Shown: positions 6,090-8,499 of the stretch, piece after piece
Layout: every line of letters starts with the position of its first letter
How positions within the stretch are numbered: the first letter of the stretch is position 1
Assembly: GCA_947303225.1 (NCBI GenBank)
Contig: CAMYXG010000049.1
Coordinates: 1 to 8,499, forward strand
Direction: 5' to 3'
From: an uncultured Caryophanales bacterium
Lineage (GTDB): Bacteria > Bacillota_I > Bacilli_A > RF39 > UBA660
Length of the DNA stretch: 8,499 nt
Notes under the pieces: generated by a model
The model's database searches: none
Seen by the model: the letters and a program-made list of their open reading frames with translations, nothing else
Told to the model about the DNA's origin: nothing
Translations under genes and position numbers: made by a program

Positions 6090-7646
6090 TTAAACCATCT
6101 TCTTAAGTCTCAATAAATACTCCTTACATTCATTAAAGTTTTCTTTTCCAAAACTCTTATCTAAGAATTCAATGAAAGGATCAATTTCATCACGAATATA
6201 AGCTAAGTTCAACTGTTCAAACTTACGAAGAATCTTTCTAGCAATATAATAATCCACTCCATCTACTTCTGTACCACCACATCCAACATAAGTTGCGACA
6301 AAGTCTTTCATCTGTTTAACAATACGGTTACCGAAAGCGATACGGAAATGTTTAATAACATAATCATCCATATCACTAATTTTCTTTTCCATCTCTTCTG
6401 TTAATGGATATTTACTTTTTGCCTCGGCAAATAAACCTTCCAAATATGAACTATTAATATCCATTGCATCTGTATCGATTGGTTCAAATACTTGTCCTTT
6501 ATCATTAATATCAATTGGCATAGCACGGTCATACACCTTATCTGTAACAGCAAATGTAGAGTCATCGTTATTGATAGTACCGATATACCACATATTACCA
6601 GGAATCTGTAACTTACCTGCTTTTAATTTAACTGGGTCATTATCCCAAGAACTTGGAACCAACTCAATAATCCATTCATCACGAGAAGGCATTTCTAGAA
6701 TAGACAACATTTCTGCAAAATAATACTCCACACGAGCAATGTTCATCTCATCTAGAACAGTAACATAAACATCATCCGTATAACCTGCTAAATACATTCC
6801 TTTTAAAACATCAGTTTCATTAAATTTCTTTGTAAATTCATTAAAATAACCAAACAACTCAGTACGGTCACGCCAAGATGGTTGAACAGAAGCAATAATA
6901 GCATCGTTCTTAATAAATTTACCCCAAGCATAGGCAAGGGAAGTTTTACCAGTTCCAGAAATACCTTGTAAAATAACCAACTTGGTTGCTGATAAACCAG
7001 AAATAAATAATCGAATCATATTTGTCGTATAATATAATCTTAGTTTGGAAGCAGCAAAATTACGAAATAATTCTACTAATTCCTCCAAAGTAAATGTATT
7101 TCCATATTGTTGTACTTTATAATCTTTAAATTGTACATCAATAGAATGAAGTTTAGAGAAACGTACATTTGGATCATCATCTACAACTTCACTATCACTA
7201 CTAGGATTTTCTCCACTACTACTAGTATCCCCTTCAACAGACTCAACTGCTTCATCACCTGGTTTTAATCCTAATTGAGATACTTTCATAGCAAGAATTT
7301 TTTCCTTTTCCTGTACTAAAGACGCCACCTCATTATTTAAAGTAGCTATCTCCTGTAACATAGACTCTTGCTCCACCAACGTTTTTCGAAACTTTAAATA
7401 CTTTTTAATAAAGAATAATATTAATAAAACAATTAATACCATCAAAACAATCATCACAAGTACAGCTACTACAACAAGAGCCCATTCTCCACCATTAAAA
7501 TCTTTTCTATAAAAATTAATAATAGATAAATAGTCAGGAATACTAAAAATTTGTAAAATTCCCTGAAAGAATCCACCAACAATAGTACCTACACCCTTAA
7601 AGAATACTGACATAAATTCAAATAGAAATCGAATATAAGTATCCAT
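6090..7646 (-). CDS. Membrane-anchored McrB-family AAA+ ATPase/GTPase, 518 aa
   Basis: The N-terminus has a hydrophobic, possibly membrane-associated stretch (about 5-36) and a clear transmembrane helix (about 56-80). A probable coiled coil (about 84-122) and an acidic serine-rich linker (130-160) follow. The AAA+ domain has Walker A GISGTGKTS (228-236), a PSWRDRTELFGYFN element (256-269), Walker B VTVLDEMN (295-302), and a sensor-1 region GTINNDDS (356-363). Arg374 in KVYDRAMPI is a candidate arginine finger. LDEMN plus the 'W-x-D-x-T-(D/E)-L-x-G' element is typical of McrB and its relatives, which form NTP-hydrolysing hexameric rings. Classical McrB has a DNA-binding N-terminus; here a membrane anchor replaces it. 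The open frame begins at a TTG (7661), but AGGAGGAG (7658-7651) clearly serves the ATG at 7646, 1 nt past the upstream stop. The next gene encodes its likely DUF2357-like partner. Confidence 0.9.
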   Translation of the reverse strand: MDTYIRFLFEFMSVFFKGVGTIVGGFFQGILQIFSIPDYLSIINFYRKDFNGGEWALVVVAVLVMIVLMVLIVLLILFFIKKYLKFRKTLVEQESMLQEIATLNNEVASLVQEKEKILAMKVSQLGLKPGDEAVESVEGDTSSSGENPSSDSEVVDDDPNVRFSKLHSIDVQFKDYKVQQYGNTFTLEELVELFRNFAASKLRLYYTTNMIRLFISGLSATKLVILQGISGTGKTSLAYAWGKFIKNDAIIASVQPSWRDRTELFGYFNEFTKKFNETDVLKGMYLAGYTDDVYVTVLDEMNIARVEYYFAEMLSILEMPSRDEWIIELVPSSWDNDPVKLKAGKLQIPGNMWYIGTINNDDSTFAVTDKVYDRAMPIDINDKGQVFEPIDTDAMDINSSYLEGLFAEAKSKYPLTEEMEKKISDMDDYVIKHFRIAFGNRIVKQMKDFVATYVGCGGTEVDGVDYYIARKILRKFEQLNLAYIRDEIDPFIEFLDKSFGKENFNECKEYLLRLKKMV

Positions 7647-7647
7647 A

Positions 7648-8487
7648 CTACTCCTCCTCAAAAACTAATACTTTCATAGCGTCACTTTCAAACTGAAGAA
7701 AGAATTCACGATCTTTATACTTACAATCAGAAACAATAGTGTAATCAAAAATACCATCTTTAGAAATTGTATCTAATTTTGTATAAACATCATTTATATG
7801 AGAAAAATCCTGTATACAGGTAAAATGAAAATCTTCTAAAAAAGCATCTTTCTGACTTAAATAAATATTGTAAGAAACACCTAATGAAACATAATGACGA
7901 AACAATGGATTATTAATAAAATCATATATTTCATCAACAATTTTACCTCGTTTAATAAATAAATCTTTTAATTCAATAATAAAGATAGGTACCTCTTGAT
8001 GTTCCAAAACACCTTTTAAAATCATCAAAGAAACTTTTTGAACCATACATTCAAATTTAGCTTGTTCCAATCCTTCTTCTTGATAAACTCTTGCTACCAT
8101 AGATTTTCGATAATGATTTAAAATATTAATATGTGGTTTTAACTCATAATAATAAACATCTTTATGATTCACAAATGATTTTTGTAAAAGCTCAAAATAA
8201 TGATCTTCATAAGATAATAATTTATGATTAGTTTGAAAAGTTTCTCGAACTAACTTAGTAAACTTAGAAAAACGATTTCCAATTTTTTCTTGAAAAAAGG
8301 AATTATGATGAACAAACTCTTCCATTTTAGGAATAATCTCTTCTCGATTAGAAATGGTAACATCTTCTATTTTAAGTACTTCATAAGAAAATTCTCTTAA
8401 ATCACGAATAAACTGAATATGAGAACGATATTCATCATTACTCTCTACTAATTCGTATTGTAAATAATCATCAAGCATTTCCTCCAT
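7648..8487 (-). CDS. Unrecognised cytoplasmic protein, 279 aa, first visible gene of the operon
   Basis: No signal peptide or membrane helix is present. The sequence is rich in charged and aromatic residues and looks mostly helical, with a beta-containing C-terminal part. It shows no motif I can assign with confidence. A segment near the end, DYTIVSDCKYKDREFF (248-263), superficially recalls the strand 'DAKYK' of McrC-type PD-(D/E)XK nucleases, and IFIIELKD (168-175) recalls an E-x-K strand. Neither has the full motif set around it. The gene abuts the ATPase gene (1 nt between stop and start), so a joint role is likely. The ATG at 8487 has AAAGGA only 3 nt ahead, which is short. The frame is also open to the right edge (four more codons), so the true start may lie outside the window. 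Confidence 0.75.
   Translation of the reverse strand: MEEMLDDYLQYELVESNDEYRSHIQFIRDLREFSYEVLKIEDVTISNREEIIPKMEEFVHHNSFFQEKIGNRFSKFTKLVRETFQTNHKLLSYEDHYFELLQKSFVNHKDVYYYELKPHINILNHYRKSMVARVYQEEGLEQAKFECMVQKVSLMILKGVLEHQEVPIFIIELKDLFIKRGKIVDEIYDFINNPLFRHYVSLGVSYNIYLSQKDAFLEDFHFTCIQDFSHINDVYTKLDTISKDGIFDYTIVSDCKYKDREFFLQFESDAMKVLVFEEE
7651..7658 (-). promoter_or_regulatory. Ribosome-binding site that fixes the ATPase start at 7646
   Basis: AGGAGGAG sits within the last codons of the upstream gene, 4 nt before the ATG at 7646. The in-frame TTG at 7661 lies upstream of the site and is not a credible start. Confidence 0.75.
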
Positions 8488-8499
8488 GATTCCTTTAAA

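Noticed and set aside
4962..7646. Classical McrBC restriction system
   Set aside because: The McrB-like protein has a membrane anchor instead of a DNA-binding domain, the McrC-like partner shows no nuclease motif, and the neighbours are a signal peptidase and exoproteins rather than methyltransferases or nucleases.
1..8499. CRISPR arrays, tRNA or rRNA genes, insertion sequences, attachment sites
   Set aside because: I read through for spaced direct repeats, cloverleaf-like GC-rich segments, transposase motifs and terminal inverted repeats and found none. No gap between genes exceeds about 90 nt.

Overview
The window is a very AT-rich, gene-dense stretch of a low-GC Bacillota chromosome. The pointers are strong AGGAGG-type ribosome-binding sites, short intergenic gaps, intrinsic terminators with long T-runs, and a SipW-type signal peptidase with TasA-like exoproteins. 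One gene in the main operon ends in TGA and tryptophans use TGG, so the standard bacterial code applies rather than the mycoplasma code. An uncultured gut member of the Bacilli would fit, but I cannot name the organism.

Right to centre (8499 down to 2979, minus strand): one tightly packed operon of five genes. In transcription order they are an unrecognised 279-aa cytoplasmic protein, a membrane-anchored McrB-family AAA+ protein, a DUF2357/McrC-N-like protein without a visible nuclease domain, a SipW/ER-type signal peptidase I with a long acidic repeat-bearing tail, and a TasA/camelysin-like membrane or secreted protein. The gaps are 1, 15, -4 and 13 nt, so the five products are almost certainly made together. 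The promoter lies outside the window.

Centre (2332-2922, plus strand): a second, separately transcribed TasA/camelysin-like protein points toward the operon's 3' end. The two converge on a shared, fully symmetric AT hairpin that can terminate in both directions. This second exoprotein is an obvious candidate substrate for the operon's peptidase.

Left (2240 down to 1, minus strand): a 96-aa cytoplasmic protein, a five-helix membrane protein with a GIMQV segment, a lipoprotein, and the first 25 codons of a gene that runs off the left edge. Two of these boundaries use the same compact layout: a terminator hairpin whose T-run carries or abuts the -35 box of the next promoter, followed by a 5' leader of only about 15-20 nt.

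The most interesting unit is the operon. A McrB-like motor fixed to the membrane, a McrC-stalk-like partner without nuclease, a dedicated signal peptidase and TasA-like exoproteins together suggest a cell-envelope machine rather than classical McrBC restriction. That function is inferred from context and has not been shown. Several starts were moved from the longest open frame to internal codons on the basis of ribosome-binding sites and promoters: 1899, 2240, 3731 and 7646.
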